Shown: positions 21,184-31,829 of the stretch, piece by piece
Layout: the number at the start of each line of letters is the position of its first letter
Position numbering within the stretch: the first letter of the stretch is position 1
DNA from: Lichtheimia corymbifera B2541
Lineage: Eukaryota; Mucoromycota; Mucoromycetes; Mucorales; Lichtheimiaceae
Assembly (NCBI GenBank): GCA_000697475.1
Contig: JNEU01000963.1
Location: 1 to 33,770, forward strand
DNA length: 33,770 nucleotides
Direction of reading: 5' to 3'
Notes under the pieces: generated by a model
Seen by the model: the letters and a program-made list of their open reading frames with translations, nothing else
Databases searched by the model: none
Told to the model about the DNA's origin: nothing
Made by a program: the position numbers and the translations under genes

Positions 21184-23697
21184 ATGGCCGAAGACGACGC
21201 CTATTACGAAGACTGGGACGACAATGCACTGTTTGAGGTGCCTCTCGAAGACCAAGCAATGGCATGGGACAACGACAATGACGACGACGACGACTTGCCC
21301 ATTGATCATTTATTGAATACGACTACGGAATCCGACGATCAGCAAGCTACTAATAGTGATGCCAATGACGCCCAATCGAGTCAAACCTTGCGTTCTCGTC
21401 TAGCTGGTCCATCGACAAACAAGGTATGTGTGTGAGTTATATGATATTATATCAGCTTGTCTAATCAAGAGATGGGTGGTTGGAAATGCATTGCATGATA
21501 TAGGCTGGATTGGATTCGGTTGACAAGGACAAAGTGAACCGTATCATTTACGAGGCTTCCAAGGTAAACAAAGTAATGCGATGAAGACACTTTTTTTTCG
21601 CTAATGGATAATGGTAAAACAGGGATCAGCATTCTTTGAAAACGAGCGGAAGAGGGACCAAATGGTAACGGAGCGTATCGAACGCATGATGGCAAAATAC
21701 GACAAGATACGGGACCTTGATCTTTCCATGGAAACCCGGATTACCGACAGAATGGTATGCTTCTATATATACAAAGGCCATGATGCAAATCAACTTAACA
21801 GCAATATATCATAGATACATGGACTTGAAAGCGAGCGCGATCTCAGTCAGGTGATTTGTCACGTGGATATGGATGCCTTTTATGCTTCAGTGGAGGAATT
21901 GGAACACCCAGAGTTGAAAACAGTACCCATGGCCGTTGGAGGCACAGCTATGCTTTGCACCAGCAATTATGAAGCACGCAAATTTGGGGTGCGTAGTGCC
22001 ATGCCTGGCTATATCGCCCTCAAGCTATGCCCGCATCTCAAGATCATTCCTCTGCACTTTGACAAGTATCGAGCAGCTTCCAACAAGGTCAGAGCCATTT
22101 TTGCAAAGTATGATCCGGATTTTGCTCCCATGAGTCTTGATGAAGCTTATTTGAATTTGACAAATGTAAGTCATAAAACGTGTAGACGTATTAGCGGATG
22201 GCTGATTGTTGCTTTTGTTTCCAGTACTTGAAAACAACGACCATGAGCCCACCTGAAGTGGTTCAGCAAATCCGTCAAGAGATCTTTGAGGAGACACAAT
22301 TAACAGCGAGTGCAGGTATAGTGAAAGAGGAGTGTGGGTTCTTCCTGAATACTTTTTGATACATTGCGTTGATAGGAATCGGTGCCAACAAGATGCTTTC
22401 CAAGATTTGCAGTGACATGAACAAACCCAATGGCCAATATTATCTGCCAAATGACATCAATGCTATCCGAGACTTTATCAAGGATCTGTCTATACGTAAG
22501 GTAGATGTAATGCAGATCATTTCTATATGCGCTGTTACGCTAATAGAATACTGTAGATACCTGGTATTGGCCGTGTTACCGAACGCATCTTATCGGCTCT
22601 TGGCGTCAGTACCTGCAGCGATGTTTATGCAAGTTTCGACATCATGACAACGCGTTAGAATCGAGATCTAATGGAATTGAATAGGAACGCCGAGCTGTCT
22701 TGTATCGTTTACTCAGCCCTGTCGCCTTCAAGTCTTTATTACGAAGCCATCTTGGCATGGGATCGACTTCTGTACAAGTGAAATCATCACAAAAAAGCAT
22801 GGGTGTTGAAAGGTACTACAATAACTCGACTCTTCTTTCTATGATGATTAACCCATTATGATAGGACTTTCAGGCCGATTTCAACGCGAAGCGCATTGTT
22901 TCAAAAGGTGGATGAGCTTGCTGAATTGCTATCACAGGATCTGGATCAAAAACATATAAAGGTGAGAATGATCTCTTGTGTTCCAATCACACCTTTTATA
23001 CTTAGATGCATATTCGAACAGGGCAAAACCGTTGGGATCAAGCTCAAGCTAACCACATTTGAGGTCCGTGTACGCGCCAAAACATTACCTTACCATATCC
23101 ATAAAGCTTGCGATATTGCCCGTTATGCGAAAGAGGTAAATGTTCTACATCAATGGATTTTGGGGGTTATATGTATTGATGATATGGTATATGTATAGCT
23201 ATTAGAAAAGGAGATGCCTCTTAGTTTACGGCTAATGGGAGTCAAGCTATCATCTTTGGAAAGGATCGGCAATGATGGAAGCGTGGAAAAGGTATATGCA
23301 ATGTTATTATACTGTCCTTTACGATCCGATAGCTAATATCCTTGAATAGTTTTTCAGACAAATACCTGCCAAGCGACTTCGCGAGGAGAAGGAAGAGGAG
23401 GAGAAAGAAGAGGAGGATCGCTCATCACCTGACAAGACTGAGCCCGAAGCGTCCCATTCATCACCGACAGAACAACAGGAAAAAGTCGAATGCCCAATAT
23501 GCAATCGAAGCTTACAATTGGACAATGCAGCTTTCAATCGACACGTGGATGAATGTCTCAATCGAGTGGAGGTGCGATCAATACTTGTTTCAGAGCGTGA
23601 TACATCATCGTCTTCATCATCACCAGCACCCAGCTCCAAAAAGCACGGCAGTCTATTTGATTATTATTCTAGAGAACCACCAGCATCCTCCTCATAA
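21184..23697 (+). CDS. polK: DNA polymerase kappa (DinB/Y-family translesion polymerase)
   Basis: Twelve exons (21184-21423, 21504-21563, 21623-21754, 21815-22165, 22225-22315, 22376-22500, 22557-22628, 22685-22812, 22865-22961, 23022-23135, 23199-23291, 23350-23697) join to 616 residues. It is a nuclear translesion polymerase. After an acidic N-terminus comes the N-clasp (RIIYEASKGSAFF..E..R). Catalytic acids lie in CHVDMDAFYASVEE (Asp162, Asp164) and MSLDEAYLN (Asp253, Glu254). Then come the helix-hairpin-helix IPGIGRVTE, the GMGST..V and KSMGVERTFRP motifs, and the little-finger domain (KTVGIKLKLTTFEVR). The tail has one UBZ4 zinc finger (Cys549, Cys552, His566, Cys570) and a C-terminal GSLFDYY that resembles a PCNA-binding box. 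Intron 7 (22629-22684) must start with GC. Confidence 0.95.
22629..22684 (+). other. GC-AG intron in Pol kappa
   Basis: The donor reads TAT|GCAAGT and the acceptor ATAG|GAACGC. Using it yields CSDVY joined to ERRAVLYRLL, which has the same spacing to the following SPVAF/GMGST block as vertebrate Pol kappa. The nearby GT donors (22623 GTTTAT, 22633 GTTTCG, 22653 GTTAGA) either have a poor consensus or break the frame with this acceptor. Confidence 0.75.
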
Positions 23698-23814
23698 TTA
23701 CTGGTTATCCTCGGCACATACATATACCATTCTTCCTTTTATAATGAAGTTTTTTTTTATTTTCGTGGAAACCTGCCACTTGTAGTAGTAGTAGTAATAA
23801 TAGAAATGGGTATT

Positions 23815-26094
23815 CTAGAATGACATTGGAAGCCATACTGGTGCATTGCGGTAGTTCTTTTTTATCGTTGGTACTGCGGATGATGCTGAATTTTCTCGTT
23901 TACGAGCAGGATTCTTTGCTTGAACAGGAGGTGGAGATGGTTGTTGTGCTGGTTGGGGTGATGATGAGGATGCTGTTGATGGTGGTGGTGCTTGTGATTG
24001 TTGAGTGGTTGGATCAGAAACAAGGGGATTGACGGGTGGCAAAGGAGCATCAAGATCGTATTGACGCAACAACTTTGAAAGGGGTTGATACGATGTTGAC
24101 GACCCTGTAGCTGCAATCAATGAAGCAGCGCCAAAATGCTTGAATGGATCATCCATTGGCTGTGTCGATGGTGAAGATGGGCGAGAATTAAGTGCGTATG
24201 ATGATGATTGCACCTTTACAGCCGTGGGAGAAGGTGGATGTTGTTGCTGCTGTTGCTGTTGCTGTTGTTGCTGTTGCTGTTGCATTAACTTTTTTGCATT
24301 AACCATGATACGCAATGCTCGTACTTGAAGTGACCAGCAATTAGCTAATGCGGCTGTTTGATAGATCGAAGGTGCTGTGGATATTTGCAACATCTGATGA
24401 AGTGCGTGAGATGCCAATGATTTGAGACGTGCAATATCGAAAAGATCTGCAAGGATCAGTAACCGTGTCAATATGCGGGGTTGATTTTGCTCGACCGTAG
24501 TCAAGTGATCCGTGTAAATGAATTGCAGGAATGCTATTAAGATATCGTATGTCTCTGGGAATGTGAGGATGTAACCAGGCAACGCTTGTTGATGCTGTGA
24601 TGATGTGTATACTTCAAAGGCAGGTGATGAGGTGGATGGCGAGAGTAACGGTTCCAAGTGATGGCGGATCGATGACCAACGTTGAGCAAGAATAGTCGAG
24701 TTGGCACGTGCACGTTGCCCGTCAGTGGTCAAAATGGTCAAATCACTGAGAGCTGGATTGTTCAATAAAGCAAGGCCTGCGTCCTGCGCAAATGTACCAC
24801 AAGTGAGATAGGGCGGATTGTATACCCCAAAAGCTTCTGTATCAATGGTAACCCAGTAATCATAGTGCACAACTCTCTGTGTATGGTCCTCGTGCAATGC
24901 ACTCTCGGGATGTCCAAATACAATAAGTTCATTACGGTCCGCATGCTCACGAAATACGCCACATAACCATGATCCATGTACCAATCTAGGACCAGCATCG
25001 ATTTTTGTCCACATCATGGTGCTAATATTGAGTGCCCATATTTGCAAGTGGTGCGGTTCAGATGTTGTGCATGCTCCAAACATGATTAAAAATTGGCCAC
25101 ATGCAGCACTGCCCATGGCACGTAAAGCAGGTGGGGCGTATTGGCGGCTCGTGCTTAAAGCTGAGGTGTGGTCGGTAATACTCTCCACGTGTCCTGATGC
25201 CGAAACTGTGATCCGATGCAACCTTCGATGTACCCCATGGATGTTTTCATTGCTATACGCAAATAGCGTTGTTGTCATGCCCCATGTCTGCCGTTGCTGT
25301 TGTGTTTCACCACCACCACCATCTTCTGTTGTATCATCCTGTTGTCCACTATGATGGCTACCGCTGAAAACTTTGAGAAAATTGGGAGATCCCATAGCTG
25401 CCGATGCACTCGCTGATACTGGTAACAATGTTGCTGCAGCAGTTTCATAGGATGTGTAGTGAGATTGTGTGGCAATACGTGGATACCATGTCTTTTTCCT
25501 GCAGTCATAGACATTGATTTCATCAATATATCCACTGTTGACATCTTGACCACCAAGAATCACCAAATGATTATCATGGTTTGCCGTCATAGCCAAATGT
25601 GAGTGACGAGGATGCGGTGCAATTGTTATATCGTTAGTGAGTGTGGGGAATTCCCAGTGTAGTTGCTCCGAATCATCCGAGATGTGCAAGATAAATAGAT
25701 CACCCAGAGACCGCAATTCACCTCCGTTGGATACAGATATCGTTAGGCCACCAAAAAACACAATACAGTGGTTGTTAATAGCAGTAGCTGAATGGAAATA
25801 TCGTGCGGCTGGTTGTTTTTGTTGTTGATGCTTAGGCACCACATGTGTCCACACACCGTTGCTGAGATCAAGGACATATAATTGGCTTTGAACGTGTGCT
25901 GATGCCGTAAGACGACCGCCAAAAACATAGACTCGATTATCAACAAGTGTGGTTGAGGCACCAATTAATGGCGGGGGAACGTCCCCTTTTGCACTTGCTA
26001 AACGAGTCGTAAGATCTGCAATGGATTTGGAGGATGATGGTGCTGAAGTCGAAGTCGACGATGACAGCGGTATAGCAGCTGCAGCTGGTGCCAT
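23815..26094 (-). CDS. Kelch-repeat and BTB protein (Ral2-like architecture)
   Basis: One uninterrupted minus-strand frame of 759 residues from MAPAAAA at 26094; an in-frame ATG 33 codons upstream (26193) adds an odd leader and is not preferred. Residues ~20-400 hold kelch blades, seen as VDNRVYVFGGRL, LYVLDLSNGVWTHV, HCIVFFGG, HLVILGGQDV, EINVYDCRKKTWYP and LQIWALNISTMMWTKI. Residues ~450-570 are a BTB domain (LSDLTILTTDGQRARANSTIL, LTFPETYDILIAFLQFIYTD, LLILADLFDIARLKSLASHAL, described in parts). A polyglutamine run (~605-618) and a Pro/Ser-rich tail end it. Such proteins can be Cullin-3 adaptors, and S. pombe Ral2, a Ras activator, has this order. Which role applies is not decided by sequence. 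It is the only protein-coding gene here without an intron. Confidence 0.85.
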   Translation of the reverse strand: MAPAAAAIPLSSSTSTSAPSSSKSIADLTTRLASAKGDVPPPLIGASTTLVDNRVYVFGGRLTASAHVQSQLYVLDLSNGVWTHVVPKHQQQKQPAARYFHSATAINNHCIVFFGGLTISVSNGGELRSLGDLFILHISDDSEQLHWEFPTLTNDITIAPHPRHSHLAMTANHDNHLVILGGQDVNSGYIDEINVYDCRKKTWYPRIATQSHYTSYETAAATLLPVSASASAAMGSPNFLKVFSGSHHSGQQDDTTEDGGGGETQQQRQTWGMTTTLFAYSNENIHGVHRRLHRITVSASGHVESITDHTSALSTSRQYAPPALRAMGSAACGQFLIMFGACTTSEPHHLQIWALNISTMMWTKIDAGPRLVHGSWLCGVFREHADRNELIVFGHPESALHEDHTQRVVHYDYWVTIDTEAFGVYNPPYLTCGTFAQDAGLALLNNPALSDLTILTTDGQRARANSTILAQRWSSIRHHLEPLLSPSTSSPAFEVYTSSQHQQALPGYILTFPETYDILIAFLQFIYTDHLTTVEQNQPRILTRLLILADLFDIARLKSLASHALHQMLQISTAPSIYQTAALANCWSLQVRALRIMVNAKKLMQQQQQQQQQQQQQQHPPSPTAVKVQSSSYALNSRPSSPSTQPMDDPFKHFGAASLIAATGSSTSYQPLSKLLRQYDLDAPLPPVNPLVSDPTTQQSQAPPPSTASSSSPQPAQQPSPPPVQAKNPARKRENSASSAVPTIKKNYRNAPVWLPMSF

Positions 26095-27154
26095 GCGTAT
26101 GGATATTTTAAAGACACTATTCGTGTGAGAGGAAAAGGAAGGGAAGGGGAGAAAAACTCCCAAGAACCTCATCTTGCTTCTCATATGAATCATTTGCTAC
26201 CAGGTGATTGGCCATACCAAGTATATTTTGTGACAACAGCACAGGTTGTGTACCACCAAAAGATTACACAGCCCATTTCCATAATAGTGAGTTTGGGGAA
26301 TATAAGGTTTAGGAGAATCGCAACCTGTGATACACAAGCCCAAGTATATGCAGCTCGGTAAAATTATTACACACCTTGACCTTTTGGCACTACCGATGGT
26401 AATATTATTCATGGTTGGTAATATGTATAATAACAATAAGGGGTAGATGATGAGCAACAATGAATTTACAAAGACATCGTGGATGCATTTAACAAGGAAC
26501 CCAAAGTATGTGCTTTATGTCAACCCTGGGATTGCTGGCTGTAGGAATCATAGCACAATGGATTTTTATGGCTCGTTTACATCTTCGCTACCTGGACAAG
26601 GCATGGCCCTGTAATACCATCAAGGACAACAAAGCGCACAGTGCATCCACAAATTGGATAGCCAGTAATAGTGATACCCAAGCATCCCATCAAAACGATA
26701 CCATGGCGAAGTAGCCAATGGCTCATCTTTCATCATACGATAATATCTTTCTTTCTTTCCTTCTTTGTTATCTAGCTTCAGACGTGGCTCGTGACAAAGA
26801 GAAATAGAAATGCAACAATGTCAAAATATAAAGTGCTCTTTATTGGTTGCTATGCAACTTTATCTACACACGTCAATACTAATGATGCGTGAGTAAACCA
26901 GGATCGATGAAAATAAAAAGTTGTAGTTGCGTATATCAGGAAGCGGCCATGATGTTCAAGGGCTATATGGCTGAGAAAGAATGCGTGACACATAAATTAT
27001 GCAGGTTAAGTAAGTGTGGGGGATGGATGACGTTGCCGACCCAACCAGCATACAAGCAACAAATCTGCTTTTTGTTTTGTTTATTTACTTTTCGTCGTTG
27101 TTTTCACTTTGTTGGTTGCTCTTTCCTTCGTCGCGTCTCTTTCTGGTTTTCGTC
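26095..27154. other. Divergent promoter region of kelch-BTB and OGDH genes
   Basis: About 1.06 kb. A 68-codon open frame at 26508-26714 (plus) has one hydrophobic segment (LGLLAVGIIAQWIF). It has no relative I recognise and no splice extension, so I do not call it a gene. A pyrimidine-rich run lies at 26747-26767. Confidence 0.4.
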
Positions 27155-30100
27155 ATGTATCGTGCCGTCAACATGGGCAGCGGCATTAGTCGCTTCATTC
27201 GCCCTACGTCCTTGACAAGACATTATCATGCCAGACCACTTGCTGTCCCAGCCACCACTTTGACACGTGTTACAACCGCGTCTATCCACCGATTATCATC
27301 GCGGCCTTTTACTTCCTCAACAAGCACGCATAACAACAATGACAGCTTCCTTGAAGGAAATGGTGCAAGCTATATTGAAGAGATGTATGAAGCATGGCTC
27401 AAGGATCCCAACTCTGTGCACTTATCATGGCAAGTCTATTTCAAAAACATGAAGCATGGGGTACCACCTAGTCAAGCCTACTCTCCACCACCCACATTGG
27501 TTCCTTCTGGCAGTGCTCGTTTACCAAAACTACCCAACGAAGTGGTAGCCAACGCCAGCGATACGGATATTCTGGACCACATGAAAATCCAGCTCATGGT
27601 GCGTGCCTATCAAGTGCGTGGTCATCATATTGCCCATTTGGATCCTCTGGGTATTCTACAAGCTGATTTGCAAGAAGGCAGCCCACCTGAATTGTCCTAT
27701 CAGTTTTATGGCTTCACTGAAAAGGATTTGGATCGAACTTTTTCGCTTGGTCCTGGCATTCTCCCAGGTTATGAAAGTGTGGATAAAAAGATGACTTTAC
27801 GTGAGATCATTCAACACCTCAAAAAGATTTATTGTAAGTGTATCTTGCATTGCTCTCATTGCATTGCTTTATTCATATTATCTACTATAGGTGGTTCCAT
27901 TGGTACTGAATACATCCATATCCCTGATCGCGCCCAATGTGATTGGATTCGCTCACGTATTGAAACGCCAACACCCTATCACTACAATGTCGAGCAGAAA
28001 AAAGTCATCTATGACCGTTTGACTTGGTCCGACAGCTTTGAAAGATTTGTGGCATCCAAGTACCCTTCCGAGAAGAGATTTGGTCTTGAAGGAGGTGAAA
28101 CTTTGATCCCTGGCATGAAGGCAATGGTAATCCACTGATATTTGTGCTTCAATTTCAAGTATGCTTACATATATACACTAGATTGATCGAGCCGTGGATT
28201 TGGGTGTTGAGTCCATTGTCATTGGAATGCCGCATCGTGGTCGTTTGAACGTGCTTAGCAACGTCGTACGTAAACCAAACGAGTCCATCTTTTGTGAATT
28301 TAGCGGTGCGCTTGAACCATCTGAAGAAGGATCTGGTGATGTCAAGTATCATCTTGGCATGAACTATGTACGACCTACACCATCCGGCAAACGTGTCCAC
28401 CTCTCGCTAGTTGCCAACCCATCTCACTTGGAAGCTGTGGATCCTGTGGTACTGGGGAAAACGCGTGCATTGCAATACTACAGCAATGATCATGATCGTA
28501 ATCATTCAATGGCGATCTTAATGCATGGTGATGCTGCATTTGCGGGACAAGGCGTGGTATACGAGACAATGGGCTTTCATGATCTTCCAGCATATACAAC
28601 AGGCGGCACTGTTCACATTGTTGTCAACAACCAAGTTGGATTTACGACGGATCCTCGTTTCGGTCGTTCAACGCCGTATTGCACGGATATCGCAAAGAGT
28701 ATTGGTGCACCTGTATTCCATGTGAACGCTGATGATGCCGAAGCTGTCATCTTTGTTATGCAACTTGCTGCTGATTGGCGCCAGACTTTCCATCGTGATG
28801 TGGTGATAGACCTTGTCTGCTATCGTCGTCATGGACACAATGAAACGGATCAACCAATGTTTACTCAGCCCAAAATGTACCAGGCCATCAGCAAGCAATC
28901 GCCTGTAGCTCAAATTTATGCTGAACAGCTCAAAAAGGAGGGATCATTGGATGATAAGGAAATCACAGACATTAAGGAACGCGTATGGCAACTTTTGGAG
29001 GAGAGCTATGCACGTAGCAAAGATTATACACCAACGTCGCGTGAATGGCTCTCTAGTTCATGGCCGGGATTCAAGTCACCCAAAGAGTTGGCTGAAGAGA
29101 TCCTCCCTCATTATCCAACAGGTGTACCTTACGAGACGTTACAACATATTGGTGCCGCACTGACAGCCATTCCTGACAATTTTAATGTGCATCGCAATCT
29201 CAAACGTATTCTTCAGAATCGAGAAAAGGCTATCAAAGCAGGCAAAGAGATCGATTGGGCTACTGCAGAAGCACTTTCATGGGGATCCCTGCTAGTGGAA
29301 GGCAAACATGTACGAGTCTCTGGACAAGATGTTGAACGAGGCACCTTTTCACAACGCCACGCTGTTCTTCATGACCAAAAGAATGAGCGCACACACACCT
29401 TGCTGAACAGCATTTCACCAGAGCAAGGCTATTTATCTATCAGCAATTCTTCACTTTCTGAATATGGTGTCCTTGGTTTCGAGTTGGGTTATTCGTTGGT
29501 GGATCCTAATGCACTTGTTATCTGGGAAGCTCAATTTGGCGATTTTGCAAATGGTGCTCAAATCATCACCGATCAGTTTATTGCAGCTGGTGAACAAAAG
29601 TGGTTACAACGTACGGGCTTAGTTTTGCAACTTCCACATGGTTACGACGGTCAAGGCCCTGAACACTCTTCAGCTCGCATTGAACGCTATCTTCAGCTTT
29701 GCGATGATAATCCTTACGTTTATCCCTCTCCCGAAAAGTTGGCACGTCAACATCAGGATTGCAATATGCAAGTGGTCTATGCATCAACACCAGCTCAATA
29801 CTTTCATGTGATGCGACGACAAATCAACCGGGAGTTCCGAAAGCCCGTAAGTGGAGCTAGCATATGACGTTTGTTTGTGTAACTAAGTTTCTTTGTATAG
29901 TTGATTCTTGCCTTCTCAAAATCATTGCTACGTCATCCAATGGCACGTTCCACCTTGGAAGACATGTCTGGAGATACTCACTTCCACCTGTACCTTCCTG
30001 ATCCTCATCCTGATCACCTCGAGTCACCTGACAAGATCAAGAAGCACATTTTATGCACAGGTCAAGTGTATTATGCATTGCTGCGTGCTCGTGATCAAAA

Positions 30101-30511
30101 CAAGCTATCGGATATTGCCATTTCTCGCGTCGAACAACCCAATCCCTTCCCTTATGAGCAAGTCAAGGAACATGTGGATAAATATCCCAATGCAGAGATC
30201 ATTTGGTGTCAGGAAGAGCCTTTGAATATGGGTACATGGCAACACGTTGGTCCACGAATTGATTTATCCTTGTCACAATCGCAACATCATTCTGGTAAGT
30301 TGTGTATTTGTATGTTCTTTCTACGCAGCAGGTATTGATCATGTTGTCTATAGGCAAGAATGTCAAGTACACTGGACGTGAACCATCAGCGTCTGTAGCC
30401 ACTGGAAACAAGAAACGTCATTTCCAAGAAGAATACGAATTCCTTAGCTGGGCATTGCTAGGAGAACCACAACAGCCCAAAGAAGTATCATCAGGAGTAC
30501 CAGTGTGGTGA
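27155..30511 (+). CDS. kgd1: 2-oxoglutarate dehydrogenase E1 component, mitochondrial
   Basis: Five exons (27155-27833, 27891-28126, 28182-29846, 29901-30294, 30354-30511) join to 1043 residues, the usual length. It is the thiamine-diphosphate E1 of the TCA-cycle complex converting 2-oxoglutarate to succinyl-CoA. The first ~60 residues are Arg/Ser/Thr-rich with almost no acids, a mitochondrial presequence. [22 protein letters not shown] is the OGDH N-terminal E2-binding-type motif. The core has [23 protein letters not shown] (His323), [10 protein letters not shown] (residues ~420-429), [20 protein letters not shown] and [12 protein letters not shown]. The C-terminal half has [42 protein letters not shown] and [11 protein letters not shown]. 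The start at 27155 (MYRAVNMG) puts the presequence first; an in-frame ATG at 27014 is less likely. Intron 1 is 57 bp without a stop. Confidence 0.97.
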
Positions 30512-30642
30512 AATGATTTTCATACATAAACGATTATTGTATTTACAATTGTTCCCCTTGTGTTATATCTCGTTGAATATAAGGATGATATGGGATAATG
30601 ATGACATGATGATGGGTATGCTAATGCTGATGCGGATAATGA

Positions 30643-31829
30643 TTAACGAAGCTCAAAATGGCCAAAGGATCGTTCTTGAACATGTTCCAAAGAGAGTTCT
30701 TGAAAGCTCGATACGCTATATGCCCGGTATATCATGATTAGATGTTGATTGAATATGATGCATCAATCTCTTTTGTATCTTACATTTGTGTTTGGTGCAA
30801 GAAAAAGTAGTATCCCTTGATCTGGTCCGTGGATCTTTGATAGCAAATGTAATAAAACCCTGCAAAGCTTGCTCCTTCCACATTTTGTACGCGGTGATCG
30901 GGAACCAGGAATTTCTCCTTCCAACGCATATAAATGAAATCCTCATCCTCTGGTTGATACGTAAAGTCATCATCACTGAACACATCCTTGTACGGCTTGA
31001 ATGATGGGAAACGGCTCTGAAATTTCATGCATGCAATGTGAGTCATCACGTGGGATGGTGTAAAGCATGTGAAAAGAAAAAAAAAAGCTTACCCAGTGCG
31101 ATAAGTCAGTACTTTTCTGAGCTTTCCACTTTCTGGTAAGGAAGGAGTACTTTGAACCAATGATCTCGGCTTCGAAGAAAGTCTGCCATACGAATGAGCT
31201 GTTAGGGGGAGGCATATTCACCCATAATACTCTTCCTTCTACCACTTACAGTCAATTCTTTACAGTCCGATGTAAGCCCCTTGATATTGAGATAACCAGT
31301 AAGAGTACTCTCTTTAAGATCCACGTGCTGCATGAAAAATGAAAGCGTTGTTAATCTTAACCATACGCTGCTGACCTTGACGGCTAATAATACTTGCCAA
31401 AATGTCAACTGAAACATCGTATGTTGACGTATCGCATTGCTGTCTTCCTTTAAACTTTGAGCCGGCATACAGCGACCCTAATCGCGAGGTCGGTAATCGC
31501 GTGTTTGAAATGTCGACCCACACGTCGTCGTCTCGTCGATAGTTTAAGAGTCTTTTGCCCAACCTGGTAGTTGATTGGTGGTGACGTTTCAATGGAGTGG
31601 TTGAGTCTTTGGTTGGATCACAGCAGGAGGATGCGATTGAAGAGGAGGAAGAAGAGGAGGTAGAGAAAGCATCATCCTCATCCTCATCCTTATTCTCGAT
31701 AAATGAGTGGCCACAGTTTGGGTGACATGTCATATGTTGATTCTTCTCCTCATTACTGGCACAAGTATCCAAAGACTTTTGTAAAGTGGCAGTAGTAAAC
31801 GGATCATTTCCATCTGCAGGAATTGGCAT
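30643..31829 (-). CDS. gid4: Gid4/Vid24, Pro/N-degron receptor of the GID/CTLH E3 ligase
   Basis: Five minus-strand exons (31829-31398, 31327-31250, 31182-31093, 31016-30784, 30715-30643) join to 301 residues, matching human GID4 (300). It recruits proteins with N-terminal proline, such as gluconeogenic enzymes in yeast, for ubiquitination. The first ~110 residues are Ser/Asp-rich and variable. The beta-barrel follows: GSLYAGSKFKGRQQ, YDVSVDILHVDLKESTLTGY, GLTSDCKELTTFFEAEIIG, FLTRKWKA, LSHWSRFPSFKPY, DFIYMRWKEKFLVPDH and GASFAGFYYICYQ. The last exon gives FQELSLEHVQERSFGHFELR, equivalent to the vertebrate YQSL...HV...YEFR end. Without that exon the frame stops early at HQTQM. The first intron (31397-31328) must use a GC donor. 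The gene converges on OGDH with 131 bp between stops. Confidence 0.93.
31328..31397 (-). other. GC-AG intron in gid4
   Basis: The minus-strand donor is TTG|GCAAGT and the acceptor CATGCAG|CACGTGG. This gives VDIL joined to HVDLKES without a gap relative to GID4 homologues. The next GT downstream (CAAG|GTCAGC) would shift the frame. Confidence 0.75.

Noticed and set aside
22653..22684. GT donor at 22653 for Pol kappa intron 7
   Set aside because: Joining it to the acceptor at 22684 breaks the frame; an alternative acceptor at about 22694 would lengthen the loop and lose the conserved spacing.
26095..26193. Upstream in-frame ATG of the kelch-BTB gene
   Set aside because: It adds a 33-residue leader of mixed character that is not expected for a cytosolic kelch-BTB protein; the Ala-rich start is preferred.
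26508..26714. 68-codon plus-strand frame with one hydrophobic segment
   Set aside because: No family recognised, no splice partners found, and it sits in the promoter region of two divergent genes; kept only as a note.
30780..30783. Stop codon after HQTQM as the end of gid4
   Set aside because: The stop overlaps a GTAAGA donor, and the spliced downstream exon gives the conserved family C-terminus.
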